Shown piece by piece: positions 16,969 to 27,098 of a stretch of 64,000 nt of DNA (the stretch's first letter is position 1; every line of letters begins with the position of its first letter). The stretch is from Sulfoacidibacillus ferrooxidans (GTDB lineage: Bacteria; Bacillota; Bacilli; Alicyclobacillales; SLC66). Position numbers and translations under genes: made by a program. The stretch covers positions 1-64,000 of the forward strand of contig NZ_JALBUF010000003.1 in the NCBI RefSeq assembly GCF_022606465.1, given 5' to 3'. The notes under the pieces were generated by a model that was not told where the DNA came from, did no database searches, and saw only the letters and a program-made list of their open reading frames with translations.

Positions 16969-17889
16969 GTGGAACAAGTTATGCGTAACGCCTTACTCTA
17001 CATGGCAAAGAATCGTCAAGCTAACGAGTTAGCGCGTCGCTATGGATTGCGATTTGGTGCACAGCGGTTTGTTGCTGGACAGACATTGTCCGAAGCAATT
17101 AAGTCAGTGCAGACGTTAAATAAACAAAATTTACTTGTCACATTAGATCATCTTGGTGAGTCTGTATTTACAGCAGAGGAAGCTGAACTCTCTGCCGATG
17201 CTTGCGTATCAGCTCTAACAGCCATAGCTGAACATGGCATACGATCCAACCTTTCTATTAAGCTTACTCAGCTGGGTATGGATCTGTCGCGCGATTTATG
17301 CGTCAACAACGTACGTAGAATCCTTGATGAAGCAAAAAAACACCGTAATTTTGTGCGTATTGACATGGAAGATTATGCACATAACGAAGCAACCATTGCA
17401 CTTTTTAAAGAAATGCATGAGATATATGGAAATACAGTAGGACTAGTGATTCAGTCATATTTGTATAAGAGTAAGGAAGATATCACGCATCTAGGTGCGC
17501 TTGATGTTAACTTACGCATTGTAAAAGGTGCTTATAAAGAAGAGGCATCTGTAGCTTATCCAGTCAAAGCAGACGTTGATAAAAACTACGTAACCCTGGT
17601 TCAACAGCACTTATCTGCAGGACATTATACAGCTATTGCTACGCATGACGATGCTATTATCGATCAGATGAAGCACTTTATAAGCGAGCACCACATAGCC
17701 AATGATCGCTTTGAGTTTCAAATGCTATACGGTATTCGCACACAACTACAACAGCAATTAGCTTCAGAAGGATATAGAGTCCGTATTTATGTTCCTTATG
17801 GAGACGATTGGTATGCATATTTTATGCGGCGCCTAGCTGAGCGACCCGCAAATGTTGCATTTGTTGTAAAATCAATGGTTCACTCATAA
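16969..17889 (+). CDS. Proline dehydrogenase
   Basis: A 306-residue FAD enzyme of the monofunctional PutB/FadM type. It oxidises L-proline to delta-1-pyrroline-5-carboxylate and passes electrons to the respiratory chain. The TIM-barrel signature is visible as SIKLTQLGMDLS, FVRIDMEDYAH, GLVIQSYLYKS, LRIVKGAYKE, and the C-terminal FEFQMLYGIR and RVYVPYG-like segments. The length matches the family. GTG is used, with AAAGGAG 10 nt upstream; a second start at ATG 16981 is possible. It is the first gene of a two-gene unit driven by the sigma-54 promoter. Confidence 0.92.
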   Translation: MEQVMRNALLYMAKNRQANELARRYGLRFGAQRFVAGQTLSEAIKSVQTLNKQNLLVTLDHLGESVFTAEEAELSADACVSALTAIAEHGIRSNLSIKLTQLGMDLSRDLCVNNVRRILDEAKKHRNFVRIDMEDYAHNEATIALFKEMHEIYGNTVGLVIQSYLYKSKEDITHLGALDVNLRIVKGAYKEEASVAYPVKADVDKNYVTLVQQHLSAGHYTAIATHDDAIIDQMKHFISEHHIANDRFEFQMLYGIRTQLQQQLASEGYRVRIYVPYGDDWYAYFMRRLAERPANVAFVVKSMVHS

Positions 17890-17907
17890 TTGAAAGGATG
17901 ATGCAAG

Positions 17908-19455
17908 ATGACAACAACCCCATTTAAAAATGAACCGTTTGTTGATTTTAGTTTGCCACAAAACGACAAAGCAATGCGAGATGCATTGGCTAAAGTAAAA
18001 AATGAACTTGGTAAATCCTATCCCCTCATCATTAACGGAGAAGCGGTTTTTACAAATGAAACTGAACCATCTTATAATCCTGCAAACAAAGAACAGATCA
18101 TTGGAACGGTTAGTCAAGCTGATCAAAAGTTAGTGGATCAAGCCATGGAAGCAGCAACACAAGCATTTAAGACATGGCGCTATACTTCCGCTGAAGTTCG
18201 CAGTAGTTATTTACTAAAAGCCTCTGCAGCAGTACGTCGTCGCAAGTTTGAATTTAGTGCTTGGATGGTATATGAAACTGGGAAAAGTTTTGCGGAAGCA
18301 GATGCTGATGTTGCAGAAGCCATTGATTTCATGGAGTATTACGCGCGGGAAATGTTGCGGATTGATATTCCTGTTCCACTTGTGCCCTATGAGGGAGAAT
18401 TAAATCGTCAGATATACATCCCACTAGGAGTTGGCATTGTTATTCCGCCGTGGAATTTCCCACTTGCCATTATGGCTGGGATGGCAACATCCGCCATTGT
18501 TGCAGGTAATACTATTTTACTTAAGCCGTCTCCCAATGCTCCGATTATAGCTGCTAAATTTGTAGAACTAATGCAAGAACTAGGTTTACCTAAAGGCGTT
18601 CTTAACTATGTGCCTGGACGCCCAGAAACGATTGGCGATTATATGACTGGTCATGTCGATACTCGGTTTATTTCCTTTACAGGTTCACGTGATGTCGGGT
18701 TGCATATTGTCGAACATGCTAATAAGCGTATCCCTGGTCAAAAATGGATCAAGCGTGTCATTGCAGAAATGGGTGGGAAAGACGGTATTGTTGTAGACAG
18801 CGATGCAGATCTCGATGCTGCAGCTACTGCTATCGTCCAATCATCTTTTGGATTTCAGGGTCAAAAATGCTCTGCAGCCAGTCGTGCCATCATCCATAAA
18901 GACGTTTATGATACTGTTGTAGAAAAAGTAGTACAGTTAACCAAAGCATTAAAAATGGGTAATCCTGAAGATAATGCATACGTCGGTCCGGTCATCGATG
19001 ATAAATCGTTTGCAAAAGTACAACGGTATATCGAGATTGGAAAGACGGAAGCAAAGCTTGCTACAGGTGGTGAATTAGGCCCGGATTACGGATACTTCAT
19101 TCAACCAACTATCTTCATCGACGCAAAGGCAGATAGCCGATTGATGCAAGAAGAGATTTTTGGACCAGTACTTGGTATGATGAAAGCAGACAGTTTTGAG
19201 GAAGCTATTGATATCTTTAATTCCACAGATTATGGCCTGACTGGTTCTGTATTTAGTCAAAATGAGGAACATCTAGCTTATGCAAGTGAGCGGATGTTTT
19301 GTGGCAATTTGTACTTTAATCGCAAATGTACAGGAGCACTTGTCGGTGTTCATCCTTTTGGTGGATTTAGTATGTCTGGTACTGATTCAAAAACAGGTGG
19401 CCCAGATTATCTACAATTATTTATGCAAGCTAAATTGGTTTCAGAGAAATTTTAA
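17908..19455 (+). CDS. rocA: L-glutamate gamma-semialdehyde (P5C) dehydrogenase
   Basis: A 515-residue aldehyde dehydrogenase of the RocA/PutC type that converts P5C/glutamate semialdehyde to glutamate with NAD+. Visible motifs are PPWNFPLAIMAGM, FTGSRDVG, the general-base segment VIAEMGGKDGIVVDSDADL and the catalytic Cys in GFQGQKCSAASR (about residue 320). The C-terminus has FNRKCTGALVGVHPFGG. It starts 18 nt after proline dehydrogenase with GAAAGGATG upstream, so the two form an operon that completes proline to glutamate conversion. A terminator follows. Confidence 0.93.
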   Translation: MTTTPFKNEPFVDFSLPQNDKAMRDALAKVKNELGKSYPLIINGEAVFTNETEPSYNPANKEQIIGTVSQADQKLVDQAMEAATQAFKTWRYTSAEVRSSYLLKASAAVRRRKFEFSAWMVYETGKSFAEADADVAEAIDFMEYYAREMLRIDIPVPLVPYEGELNRQIYIPLGVGIVIPPWNFPLAIMAGMATSAIVAGNTILLKPSPNAPIIAAKFVELMQELGLPKGVLNYVPGRPETIGDYMTGHVDTRFISFTGSRDVGLHIVEHANKRIPGQKWIKRVIAEMGGKDGIVVDSDADLDAAATAIVQSSFGFQGQKCSAASRAIIHKDVYDTVVEKVVQLTKALKMGNPEDNAYVGPVIDDKSFAKVQRYIEIGKTEAKLATGGELGPDYGYFIQPTIFIDAKADSRLMQEEIFGPVLGMMKADSFEEAIDIFNSTDYGLTGSVFSQNEEHLAYASERMFCGNLYFNRKCTGALVGVHPFGGFSMSGTDSKTGGPDYLQLFMQAKLVSEKF

Positions 19456-19473
19456 TTTCATGATGCACACATC

Positions 19474-19507
19474 AAGAAGCGTACTGGTTTCTACTTGTAC
19501 GCTTCTT
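19474..19507 (+). terminator. Rho-independent terminator of the proline operon
   Basis: AAGAAGCGTAC pairs perfectly with GTACGCTTCTT across a 12-nt loop and runs into TTTTTC. Confidence 0.88.
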
Positions 19508-19633
19508 TTTCTATACATGGAAATGCAGTGATCTAGTGACATTGCTCTAAGTTGCTACAGGATATTCCCTAGTCAAGGCTAGAGAAATACGGCATAATAC
19601 ATATAGCTACATGAAAAGGTAGGGGACGAGAAC

Positions 19634-20044
19634 ATGAATATTCTCATTGGATACGATGGAACACCATCAGCTGATCATGCTGTTCAATATGCATTGCACA
19701 CTTTCTCAGCACATCAAGATGTAAAAGTACATATTTTGTATGTTGAATCGATTCCGTATGTTAACGGTGAATTTGGCGTTTTACCTGTGCCATACGATAT
19801 TACAATTAATCATGAAATTTTAAACCATGCAGATGCACTTTTTAAAGACTCACACATTATTCCTACTCTTCAATCAGAGATTGGTGTTCCTGGAGAAGTG
19901 ATTGTCGACTTTGCAGAAAAAATAAAAGCTGATCTTGTCGTGCTCGGAGCACATAACAAAGGGGCACTTGAGCGCCTACTCCTTGGTAGTGTGAGCGAAT
20001 CCGTAACACGTCGCGCCCCTTGTTCTGTACTGCTTGTCCGCTAA
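19634..20044 (+). CDS. Universal stress protein UspA family
   Basis: A 136-residue single-domain Usp protein: IGYDGTPSADHAVQYAL at the N-terminus and the ATP-binding signature LGAHNKGALERLLLGSVSESVTRRAPCSVLLV at the C-terminus (G-2x-G-9x-G(S/T)). It probably binds ATP and acts as a cytosolic stress factor. GTAGGGGACG precedes the ATG. Monocistronic. Confidence 0.9.
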   Translation: MNILIGYDGTPSADHAVQYALHTFSAHQDVKVHILYVESIPYVNGEFGVLPVPYDITINHEILNHADALFKDSHIIPTLQSEIGVPGEVIVDFAEKIKADLVVLGAHNKGALERLLLGSVSESVTRRAPCSVLLVR

Positions 20045-20162
20045 ATTCATGAAGTTGTGAAATAGCATGATAACATCGTTTTGTAGATAACAGAGGTCCC
20101 TGACATAACTGCCAGAGGCCTCTGAAAATCTAACATACAAGCCACTCTAACTATCTCATAAC

Positions 20163-22388
20163 TTATAGATTTTGAGTGAAGTATTTCATGATACGACGAA
20201 TGACATACGGATCTCTTGATAAAGCATGCCCACGATTTGGCAATATAAGTAGATCAAAGTCCTTATCAGCATGTATCAATGCATCGACCATGCGCATGGT
20301 GTGGTGCATATGCACATTGTCATCAATATCCCCATGCATAAGAAATAATTTTCCTTCTAACTGCTGTGCAAGTGTAGAGCTAACTTGTTGCTGATAGATA
20401 TCCTCATCATATAATCCTTGATAACGCTCACCCCACTCGACTGAATACAAACGGTTATCGTGATCACCACAGCCAGCTACCGCTACCTTATAGAATTCTG
20501 GAAATTCAAGCATGGCTCTAACACTTCCATATCCACCACCTGAAAAGCCATACATGCCGACTCGTTCTATGTCTATAAAAGGAAAGCGTTCTGCCAACTC
20601 CCGTGTTCCTAACACGTGATCATGTATACCTGCTGCACCTTGAAGATTTTTGTAGCATACATCATAAAATGCCTTGGATCGACCTGGTGTTCCCATTCCG
20701 TCCATCATGATCACTACAAATCCAAGTTGTGCGAGGGACTGGGCGATGTGCATTTGATCTCGTCCTTGTGCAGTAAGAGGAAAGGTTGTTGGCGCAAAAG
20801 TTGTGTGTACCCCACCATACGCAAAATCAATAACTGGATATTTTTTATTCTCCTCAAATGGTACAGGACGAATGAAGACACCATACAGATCCGTTACCCC
20901 ATCGCGTGCTTTTACATGAAAAACTTCTGGCAATTGATATCCATGCGCTAGTAATAATTCAATATCACTGCTTTGAATAGTAGCAATCAGCTTTCCGTCA
21001 TATGCTCGTACAACAGTGATAGGTGAAAGATCAACACGTGAGTAGGTATCAACGAAACTGCTAAGTTCAGGTGAAAACACGATACGATGATCTGCGTTTT
21101 CAGGAGTTAAACGTTCGATACTTCCTCCCGTAAATGACACTCGGTATAGTTGACGATAATAAGGGTGTAATCCTTCTTCTCTTCCATTTGCCAAGAAATA
21201 AACATAGCCATTCTTCTCATCGACTTGAACAATTGCATCGACAGCATACTCTCCTTCTGTTAGAGCATATTCCTTTTTTTCAGAACCAATCTGTATCATA
21301 TACAAATGGTTCCATCCAGTTCTAGCGGAAAGCCATATGCATGCTGTTTGATCACGTAAAACATGTACACTTTTCCCTCTTGGAATAAAATCCATTTGCA
21401 TAAATGTATCTGCACATTCCTCATAAATAATCGTCACTTCACCAGAAGGACTATGTGCTACGCAAAGGCGTGTCGATTTAGTTCCACGCGACACATGAAG
21501 ATAGTACACATGTTGTTCGTCAAGCCACCAAGCAATGGGAGCACTTGGATCAAATAACGTGTATTGAAGAGCACTCATCTCCAATGGGTCTGTTTTTAAA
21601 AATACTTGCTCACCCGTAAGACTGCACACAACAAGCTCTAATAAAGGCACATGTTCATCACCTGGCAATGCATAACGCATGGCATGTGTCTTTGGAGGAA
21701 CTCCATCCCCTTCTGGGACGTATTGTTCAATATACATTGTCCGCACATGACGCTGATCTGTTTTATGTGTAAAAAGATGAGAAGAATCAGGGGACCAAAT
21801 GGCCATTGGAGGTAATTTTTTTGCTGCCAGTTCATCGACTAACTTGGAACCGTATGCATCTGGAAGGGTCGCATATGCATACTCTTTTTCTCCATCAGTT
21901 GTTATTTGAATGATATCTCCTTGCTCAAGTGAGCGAACATACAAATTATATTGATCAACATAGGCAACCCATTTCCCATCAGGAGACATCAATTCATAAT
22001 CTGCTACAATTTCATAAGACTTTCTCTCTACAATATGATCGTCCAATAAGTTCCATTGAAACTTTCTATTATCTACCATAATCACAATCGCTTGTTCCTG
22101 TAATTCTACAATATCAGTTATGGGAAGGTCAGTGGCGTCCAGCCTTGCATCGAGCTTACTCGCTAATTGTATTGCCATACGATCATGATCAAATGCATCA
22201 CGCACTTCACCGGTCCGGCTGTCAACTAGTCGAAACCGTTTACCACGAGGTTTAACTATATCATCGAATCGAATTTCTTGTATGTACCAAAATCTATACT
22301 CATCCAGAAAATATGGTTTAACAGTTAAATTAAATGCTAGTTTTTGTACATGTTCTGGAAGCATTTCCTTAGCCTTAGTATCATCCAT
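20163..22388 (-). CDS. S9-family prolyl oligopeptidase/DPP-IV-type peptidase
   Basis: A 741-residue serine peptidase with an N-terminal beta-propeller of about 480 residues (repeats such as SPDGKWVAYVDQYNLYVRSL) and a C-terminal alpha/beta hydrolase. The catalytic triad is visible: Ser in GFSGGGYGS (about 614), Asp in MHGDIDDNVH (about 690) and His in NRGHALSRD (about 722). It resembles the DPP-IV/S9B group. There is no signal peptide, so it is probably cytosolic. The start is the ATG 9 nt after AGGAGG; upstream in-frame codons have no ribosome site. Confidence 0.88.
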   Translation of the reverse strand: MDDTKAKEMLPEHVQKLAFNLTVKPYFLDEYRFWYIQEIRFDDIVKPRGKRFRLVDSRTGEVRDAFDHDRMAIQLASKLDARLDATDLPITDIVELQEQAIVIMVDNRKFQWNLLDDHIVERKSYEIVADYELMSPDGKWVAYVDQYNLYVRSLEQGDIIQITTDGEKEYAYATLPDAYGSKLVDELAAKKLPPMAIWSPDSSHLFTHKTDQRHVRTMYIEQYVPEGDGVPPKTHAMRYALPGDEHVPLLELVVCSLTGEQVFLKTDPLEMSALQYTLFDPSAPIAWWLDEQHVYYLHVSRGTKSTRLCVAHSPSGEVTIIYEECADTFMQMDFIPRGKSVHVLRDQTACIWLSARTGWNHLYMIQIGSEKKEYALTEGEYAVDAIVQVDEKNGYVYFLANGREEGLHPYYRQLYRVSFTGGSIERLTPENADHRIVFSPELSSFVDTYSRVDLSPITVVRAYDGKLIATIQSSDIELLLAHGYQLPEVFHVKARDGVTDLYGVFIRPVPFEENKKYPVIDFAYGGVHTTFAPTTFPLTAQGRDQMHIAQSLAQLGFVVIMMDGMGTPGRSKAFYDVCYKNLQGAAGIHDHVLGTRELAERFPFIDIERVGMYGFSGGGYGSVRAMLEFPEFYKVAVAGCGDHDNRLYSVEWGERYQGLYDEDIYQQQVSSTLAQQLEGKLFLMHGDIDDNVHMHHTMRMVDALIHADKDFDLLILPNRGHALSRDPYVIRRIMKYFTQNL

Positions 22389-22497
22389 TGCGTACATCCT
22401 CCTATAAGACACATCGTATGTAAGTCGTATCAATAGATCGAATGCCTCTATTCATGCGACTGTGAATCACTATTATCTTAACATACCTTTTATTGAC

Positions 22498-23772
22498 TCA
22501 TGCATGATCAATAGTAAAACCATCAGTAAGAAGTTCCCAATTTTGTGGGAAATCAAATCCGAGTTCCCAGTAAAAGAACCCCCGCATATTGTATTCTCTC
22601 ACGAGTGCATTTTTAGCTAACGTGCTGAGTGCATCATTAAACCAAACAATACGCTGTCCCTCATGTTCATAAGTATATACAGGAGCAACAGAGACTGGAT
22701 CAATCGCAATTTCCGCTTCATATTGAAGTGCACGAAGTAGCAAACTTTGATTATCCATCAGTGTAGCAGGCTTTGTGGGGAGATGCGGGAGTGGCCAATC
22801 ATCACCATAAAGGGGCATACCAAGTAATACCTTACGGCTATCCATTTGTGAAAGTGCATAGTTTAACACACCTCTGACTTTATCCACTGGAGCTACGGCC
22901 ATAGGTGTTCCAGCAGGATATCCCCAATCATACGTCATTAGCATTACGCGATCCACCAATTTTCCGAGAACTGCATAGTCAACTGCACCAACCCAAGGAT
23001 TCTGTGGGTCATCAAATGATTTGGGCGGCATGGCCATAGCTACTTGATACCCTTTACCATGTAGTGCTTGAGTCACCTTTTGTACAAATGCCGACAAAAG
23101 CTGCCGATCAGATGGATTTACATGTTCTACATCTAGGCTGATACCAGCCCATTGTCTATCCCCTAATTCATCCAAAATCTCATCAATTAGTCTTTGAAGA
23201 GCACTACCATCCGTAAAAATGTGGTGAGCCAAATCTGCACTGAAATCCCCCTCTTTTGTGGCATTTGAAACAACCATCCAGTATCGAATACCAGGCACAG
23301 GCGGTAAAGAAAATACTGGCTTAACTAGCTCACCAGTTGGTTTCATTCGATAACTAAATACTGACACATCTGTTAGCATCGACTCATATTGTCTCACAAG
23401 ATCAAGGTCTCGTTCTTTTCCAGACACAACCAAATAAGCATTTGACTCAATTCTAGGCTTTTCAGTAATAGCCACTGGGATAAGTATCGTTTGCCCACTA
23501 CTTAAACGTTGATTAGGAAATGGCATGTTAAAATCTCGCAAATCAGTAAGGGGTACTCCGAAATCATTTGCAATTGACCATAAACTATCCCCTGATTTTA
23601 CAGTATACTGACGTACGATATACGACTGCCGAGACGGTATGACGAGTGCAATACCGGGAACAATAAGACTTGATGGAATGCCATTTAGATACTGAATAGC
23701 ACCTACTGTAGTATGATAGCGTTGTGCAAGATTCCACAGGGTATCACCTCGTTTAGTCACATGAACTCTCAT
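22498..23772 (-). CDS. LysM-GH18 spore cortex hydrolase-like protein (YaaH/SleL type)
   Basis: A 424-residue protein with two N-terminal LysM repeats (VTKRGDTLWNLAQRYHTT and YTVKSGDSLWSIANDFGV) that bind peptidoglycan. A C-terminal GH18 domain carries the DxE catalytic element in GISLDVEHV and a terminal WFNDALST/FFYWELGFD region. This is the YaaH/SleL layout, an N-acetylglucosaminidase of spore cortex germination. No signal peptide is present, as usual for this group. The ATG is preceded by GTGGGG. A longer upstream reading is unsupported. Confidence 0.85.
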   Translation of the reverse strand: MRVHVTKRGDTLWNLAQRYHTTVGAIQYLNGIPSSLIVPGIALVIPSRQSYIVRQYTVKSGDSLWSIANDFGVPLTDLRDFNMPFPNQRLSSGQTILIPVAITEKPRIESNAYLVVSGKERDLDLVRQYESMLTDVSVFSYRMKPTGELVKPVFSLPPVPGIRYWMVVSNATKEGDFSADLAHHIFTDGSALQRLIDEILDELGDRQWAGISLDVEHVNPSDRQLLSAFVQKVTQALHGKGYQVAMAMPPKSFDDPQNPWVGAVDYAVLGKLVDRVMLMTYDWGYPAGTPMAVAPVDKVRGVLNYALSQMDSRKVLLGMPLYGDDWPLPHLPTKPATLMDNQSLLLRALQYEAEIAIDPVSVAPVYTYEHEGQRIVWFNDALSTLAKNALVREYNMRGFFYWELGFDFPQNWELLTDGFTIDHA

Positions 23773-23875
23773 ATCTATCCCCACTTTTTTGTATAATCGG
23801 TTCGTATCCCCCGCAATTCTCGCTGTATGGTATGCCTTTCTATAGGCATTCGTGCATAAAACTTCTCCTATACAA

Positions 23876-24754
23876 CTAATCATGATGAATTTGCACTCGC
23901 AGGCCTGCCAACACTAAAGGAGTTATGTTCATATCATCCTTTTTTGAGGTATGACCAATCCTAGAAAGATCGATTTGAAAAAGCCCTGAAGCAGTAACTT
24001 CTTCTTGATCATGAAAACATTCAGCTACTCTAGTCAGTGACCACACGAAAACACTAATCTCACCAATCTTGATTTGAAATGGAGACGTAGTTTGAGCAAA
24101 ACATAATTCTTTATCCTCCTCAAATAACTTATTGCCAAAATAGATATTGAATCGATGTATCCAATCTGTCGCGTCAAGAGTTGCCAAATGTACAGCATCT
24201 AATCGCAACACATCTTGAGATAACAGCGCCCCACCTTCCCGCAACTCGATAAGACGAGATTCATCGTCTTTATCCCATTCAATGACAAATGGTAGAAGTG
24301 CCTGATTCCGTGCTGAAACACTTTCAGATAATTGTTCTGGAAAAAGCATACGCCAGCGAATAGTCGTACCATCTGGCCTCTCACGACTTGCTTCAATGGG
24401 CCCAACAAAGGGTAATTGACGTTGCATCCACAATTTTACTAACTCATCCATATGTCGCGTTCGCATAGCAAATTGTATAGCACCCTCACCTATCAATAAT
24501 TTATTTAATGCATTGCGACCGAATTCTGTATTAAGCGCAGTTTTAACATCATGGACACCTAACCATTCAATATAAGGAAGACCGAAATACGCAAGCATAT
24601 TAAATGTCCCCCACGCAGGATGCATGCCACCAGCTATTGTATGGATACCTAGTTCACATTCGAATAAATGCCTTGTGCTAGCTGGATCTTGAACTACGTG
24701 AATGACGTGATCAAAGTTCAAATGACCAATCGTTTCCACTGTATCGATCAACAC
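23876..24754 (-). CDS. VOC/glyoxalase-like domain protein
   Basis: A 292-residue protein beginning HLNFDHVIHVVQDPASTRHLFECELGI, the first beta-alpha-beta unit of a vicinal-oxygen-chelate fold, followed by GGMHPAWGTFNMLAYFG and a second, more diverged half. It resembles the glyoxalase-like PF13468 group (YerC/YraH-like); substrate unknown. It starts with GTG after GAGGGGGTG. The next gene downstream is the LysM-GH18 gene, 103 nt away. Confidence 0.7.
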   Translation of the reverse strand: MLIDTVETIGHLNFDHVIHVVQDPASTRHLFECELGIHTIAGGMHPAWGTFNMLAYFGLPYIEWLGVHDVKTALNTEFGRNALNKLLIGEGAIQFAMRTRHMDELVKLWMQRQLPFVGPIEASRERPDGTTIRWRMLFPEQLSESVSARNQALLPFVIEWDKDDESRLIELREGGALLSQDVLRLDAVHLATLDATDWIHRFNIYFGNKLFEEDKELCFAQTTSPFQIKIGEISVFVWSLTRVAECFHDQEEVTASGLFQIDLSRIGHTSKKDDMNITPLVLAGLRVQIHHD

Positions 24755-24879
24755 TCTACACCCCCTCTTTTCTTATAGATCTGCTGATGAAAGTACGTAC
24801 AATCATATTGTACAGTATACATAAAATTCATTTATGTGGACATTTTACATATGTAAGCATGAACAAAGGATGATATATA

Positions 24880-26001
24880 TTGATAAAAGATGGACATATT
24901 AGCCCACTGCAGCTAATGTCATTATTTTTTATTCTCATGGTAGGAAAAGAAATGGATCCTGGTGTATTAATACTCATTCATTGGGGGCATAATGCAGCTG
25001 AATTACTCCTCATAATCAGCCAATTGATTATGGTTTTGATCATTGGGATAATGCTTCCGCTATTCAAAGATCCTTCGAAAAATTTATTCGATCATCTATT
25101 TGATTATTTTGGTCCTATTATTGGTTCCGTATTTAGTTTCATCATTTTTATTGCACTTATTCTTGATCTTTCGGTCAATTTGACATTTGATTTTGAACAA
25201 ATACATTCCATTTTCTTGCCGACTACACCTACGGCCTTCATTTTATTTATTTTAATAGTAAGTATGATGATTCCTGTATATTACGGTATAGAGGTTCTAG
25301 GAAGAACAAGCTTATTTATGATGTCATTTATTGTATTAACTATTATATTTACAAATATATTTTCCTTATCAAGTGCTGATTTTAATAATATACCTCCTAT
25401 ATTTGGACCTGGAATTTCCGCTATTCTTAAGCAGGGAATATTACATGTTGGTTTTTTTGGCGAGTTTATCGGGTATCTAATGATACGTCCATATATTCGT
25501 AGTTATTCAAGCTATAGACGTTCATTTTATCTTATAGCTGTTGTTACGCTTATCATAGGTATTTTTCAATTACTTTCTATACAATTTGTTCTACCCTATC
25601 CATCAAGTGATCATCTATTCTTTCTATCGATTGAAATGGCTAAATTAATGTATTTTGGAAGATTTATTCAGCATGTTGAATCTGTGTATGCTGTCTCATG
25701 GTTAATTGTTGCATGTTTGAGACTTAGTTTTATGATGTATCTTTTAAGTATTGGTGCAGCAGGAATGGTACGAGCACAAAATTATCGTCGATTCATACCT
25801 TCAATTGCAGTTCTTGTCTACTATATAGCCTTATTGCCTAACACATTGTCTGATGCCATTGATTTTAAAGATATTGTATTAGAGCAACGACTTCCTTTTA
25901 TCTATGGAACCATCCTCATGCTGTTTATCGTTGTTGGATACTTTAAATTATGGAGAAAAAAACGAATGAATACTAATCAAGGGCGTCCCCAATCTGGGTA
26001 G
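24880..26001 (+). CDS. GerAB-type spore germination permease
   Basis: A 373-residue integral membrane protein with about ten hydrophobic segments, of the GerAB/YndE amino-acid-permease-like family. Motifs include ISPLQLMSLFFILMVGKEM, MIPVYYGIEVLGRTS and the ending KLWRKKRMNTN. GerAB subunits form the germinant-sensing part of GerA receptors in the spore inner membrane. It starts with TTG, with AAAGGATG upstream. No gerAA or gerAC is adjacent on either side, so it is an orphan subunit. Confidence 0.85.
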   Translation: MIKDGHISPLQLMSLFFILMVGKEMDPGVLILIHWGHNAAELLLIISQLIMVLIIGIMLPLFKDPSKNLFDHLFDYFGPIIGSVFSFIIFIALILDLSVNLTFDFEQIHSIFLPTTPTAFILFILIVSMMIPVYYGIEVLGRTSLFMMSFIVLTIIFTNIFSLSSADFNNIPPIFGPGISAILKQGILHVGFFGEFIGYLMIRPYIRSYSSYRRSFYLIAVVTLIIGIFQLLSIQFVLPYPSSDHLFFLSIEMAKLMYFGRFIQHVESVYAVSWLIVACLRLSFMMYLLSIGAAGMVRAQNYRRFIPSIAVLVYYIALLPNTLSDAIDFKDIVLEQRLPFIYGTILMLFIVVGYFKLWRKKRMNTNQGRPQSG

Positions 26002-26115
26002 GTTGTCAATGAAACTAATCAGCGCACATCAACTCCATTCATCTCCTTTCTCCACTTATTATTCTTTTATATCGATGCTATGTGGCTCATAGTACCATAA
26101 GTGCGACATCAACAA

Positions 26116-26793
26116 TTAAATTAAATTAAGGATGTGCATCGGATTCTGCACTTGCAAAAATGCTTCACCTATGTCCGTTCTATTGTAAAACCAAGTCGCT
26201 CGAAAAGCCTTTATTCCAGCGTTTGTAGCACCGATAAGCTCACTTGCCCCACCATCACCTACAAAGATACATTCCGCTGGTATCACTTGAAGGCGCTCAC
26301 AGGCTATCTCGTAAATTTCTTTATGAGGTTTCGATACACCCACTTGAAAAGACAACACCATTTCGTCAATAAGATCAGTTAACTGACAAGAAAATAGACC
26401 ATCAATCTCTTCAGGAGAACAATTGCTAATCAGTCCGATTTTAAGACCTTTGTTCTTCAATTCTCTAACAGCGACTAGTACGCGCTCTTCGATGTGCTCG
26501 TACGTAGTACGTTTTGCTAATACACGTTTCTCATCAAGCGAACGAAGGATTGCATCATCTACAGACAGATGTAGATTCAAGCAAATGTCCTTGAGCACCG
26601 TGTAATAGTCAGGGAAAACTCCATTCATTCGATCGGGTCTCCTTACTACCCATTCCTCTTCAAACAATGCTTTATGAATGCCGAGTTGATCGGCTGGACA
26701 GTGACAATCTGGCGTTCCAAAATCTCTTATGTTTATTCCGTTTTCTCGCTCTGTAATGAGGGTTTCGAACAAATCAAATAAAACGGCTTTCAC
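26116..26793 (-). CDS. HAD-superfamily hydrolase
   Basis: A 225-residue HAD phosphatase. Motif I is DLFETLI, where the usual DxDxT second Asp is replaced (DLFET). Motif II is LISNCS, motif III Lys is in GVSKPHKEIYE, and motif IV is VGDGGASELIGATNAG. It is related to HAD-IA phosphatases, but with Glu in place of the general-acid Asp, so phosphatase activity is uncertain. Convergent with gerAB. Confidence 0.78.
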   Translation of the reverse strand: MKAVLFDLFETLITERENGINIRDFGTPDCHCPADQLGIHKALFEEEWVVRRPDRMNGVFPDYYTVLKDICLNLHLSVDDAILRSLDEKRVLAKRTTYEHIEERVLVAVRELKNKGLKIGLISNCSPEEIDGLFSCQLTDLIDEMVLSFQVGVSKPHKEIYEIACERLQVIPAECIFVGDGGASELIGATNAGIKAFRATWFYNRTDIGEAFLQVQNPMHILNLI

Positions 26794-26823
26794 AAGTTCA
26801 ACCTCATTTCTAAAAATCTAGTC

Positions 26824-27054
26824 CTACATGTGGTGTACATTCGCCCCACTGAATTCCTCATTCTCTCTCCAAAGATACTGAAGTTTCGGATAGTATGATG
26901 CCTTACTATACGCAATGATAGCACGATCTCTCCGTCCTTTAAAATAGCTAGAAAAAAAGGATTTAAGCTTCAATATGTGATCCATAACAATCGCCGAGGC
27001 TGTGCGTTCCCGTATCGCCTGTGTAGATCCGTTAGATCTTCCTTCGCTTGACAA
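26824..27054 (-). CDS. Unassigned small open frame downstream of liaR
   Basis: A 76-codon frame (TTG start, or ATG at codon 24) ending SGANVHHM. It is rich in basic and aromatic residues (FFSSYFKGRRDRAIIAYSK) and lacks a good ribosome site. I recognise no family. It may be a remnant of a longer gene or a chance frame; it is included because it fills the gap between the HAD gene and liaR. Confidence 0.25.
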   Translation of the reverse strand: MSSEGRSNGSTQAIRERTASAIVMDHILKLKSFFSSYFKGRRDRAIIAYSKASYYPKLQYLWRENEEFSGANVHHM

Positions 27055-27098
27055 CGTCCGAATACTTTAAGGCAATGGGAGTGAACCGCAAAAAAAAT

